NCBI GenBank assembly: GCA_051955535.1
Contig: JBQCGP010000043.1
Coordinates: 1-5,345 of the forward strand
Source: 13-2-20CM-68-14 sp051955535
GTDB taxonomy: Bacteria; Actinomycetota; Thermoleophilia; Gaiellales; Gaiellaceae
Length of the DNA: 5,345 bases
Direction of reading: 5' to 3'
The notes under the pieces were generated by a model. That model did not search any database. It saw only the letters and a program-made list of their open reading frames with translations, and was not told where the DNA came from. Position numbers and translations under genes: made by a program. Numbering within the stretch: position 1 is the first letter of the stretch; every line of letters begins with the position of its first letter. Shown here piece by piece: positions 4,928 through 5,345 of the stretch.

Positions 4928-5345
4928 CTTCGTCGCGGTCGCTTTGAAGCTCGCGACGGCGCGGTCGCCGACGCGGAGGCCCAGCCGGTCGGCCGAGTCG
5001 GACGTGATCTCGGCGGTCAGGGGCCCGACGCGCACACGGACGCGGTTGCCGATCGGGACGAGGCTGGCGACCGGGCCCTCAACGTGATTCTGGGCGGAAT
5101 CGTCCGGTGCCGTTCGCGAGAGCGTCACCTCCCACGGGTAAACAACGGCGACGGCGGCTCCCGCCGCGACGTCGGTAGAGCGGACACGCTCACCGCTCTC
5201 GAGGACGAGCTCGGTGAGCCCGTCGAATGGGCGCGCCTCGCCGCGTAGGACGTTCGCGCCCGTCAACGTGGCGACGAACGGATCGGCCGGAGCTGCGACG
5301 AGCTTCGCCGGCGAACCGATCTGCCGTAGTCGGCCCTCGACCAGC
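4907..5345 (-). CDS. modC: ABC transporter ATP-binding protein, ModC-like, C-terminal part with TOBE domain (partial)
   Basis: The 145 C-terminal residues are in the window; the ATPase domain (Walker A/B, signature) lies beyond the right edge. The visible part begins LVEGRLRQIGSPAKLVAAPA, then DPFVATLTGANVLRG, the usual junction after the nucleotide-binding domain of ModC/CysA/PotA-type importers. Residues about 84-141 of this fragment form a TOBE/Mop-like domain: HVEGPVASLVPIGNRVRVRV and then LTAEITSDSADRLGLRVGD, ending with SFKATATKLL. The ITxxSxxxLGL...G...FKAT pattern is characteristic of molybdate-binding regulatory domains. The probable role is the ATPase of a molybdate or tungstate importer on the inner face of the membrane. 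Sulfate or other anion transport cannot be excluded without the rest of the operon. The stop is TAG (4909-4907), overlapping the lipoprotein gene tail to tail by 21 nt. Confidence 0.85.
   Translation of the reverse strand, partial: LVEGRLRQIGSPAKLVAAPADPFVATLTGANVLRGEARPFDGLTELVLESGERVRSTDVAAGAAVAVVYPWEVTLSRTAPDDSAQNHVEGPVASLVPIGNRVRVRVGPLTAEITSDSADRLGLRVGDRAVASFKATATKLLGHGP

Overview
The window is GC-rich bacterial DNA, almost fully coding, with GTG starts, overlapping genes and a strong AAGGAGG-type ribosome binding site. Base composition and gene style suggest an actinobacterium. A member of the Thermoleophilia (Gaiellales/Solirubrobacterales type) is my guess, but nothing here proves the taxon.

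Layout from left to right. (1) Positions 1-768, minus strand: the N-terminal 256 residues of an unrecognised single-pass membrane protein whose outer tail carries five copies of the hexapeptide SEISTG; it runs off the left edge. (2) Positions 874-1728, plus strand: a complete PhzF-family isomerase/epimerase-like enzyme, divergent from the first gene. (3) Positions 1729-1820: a compound inverted repeat built from GGGACTGTCCC units that fills the gap between two convergent genes. (4) Positions 1822 to about 4470, minus strand: an apparent operon. In transcription order it holds a TPP (thiamine pyrophosphate) riboswitch, a CytX-like NCS1 permease, a small PfkB-family kinase (44-nt overlap) and a 131-residue Asp-box protein (GTGA overlap). 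(5) Positions 4403-4927, plus strand: a small lipoprotein whose proposed start lies antisense to the riboswitch. (6) Positions 4907-5345, minus strand: the C-terminal end of a ModC-like ABC transporter ATPase with a TOBE domain, running off the right edge and overlapping the lipoprotein tail to tail.

Working together: the riboswitch and permease point to uptake of a thiamine precursor, most likely hydroxymethylpyrimidine (HMP), repressed when TPP is plentiful. The coupled kinase could phosphorylate the imported compound, but its substrate cannot be read from the sequence.

The most unusual stretch is the permease leader at 4321-4472. The 3' half of the TPP aptamer is present twice, 57 nt apart (28 of 30 bases identical). 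The second copy supplies a good Shine-Dalgarno sequence, but the codon at the expected start is ATA rather than ATG/GTG/TTG. The second notable item is the SEISTG-repeat protein at the left edge.
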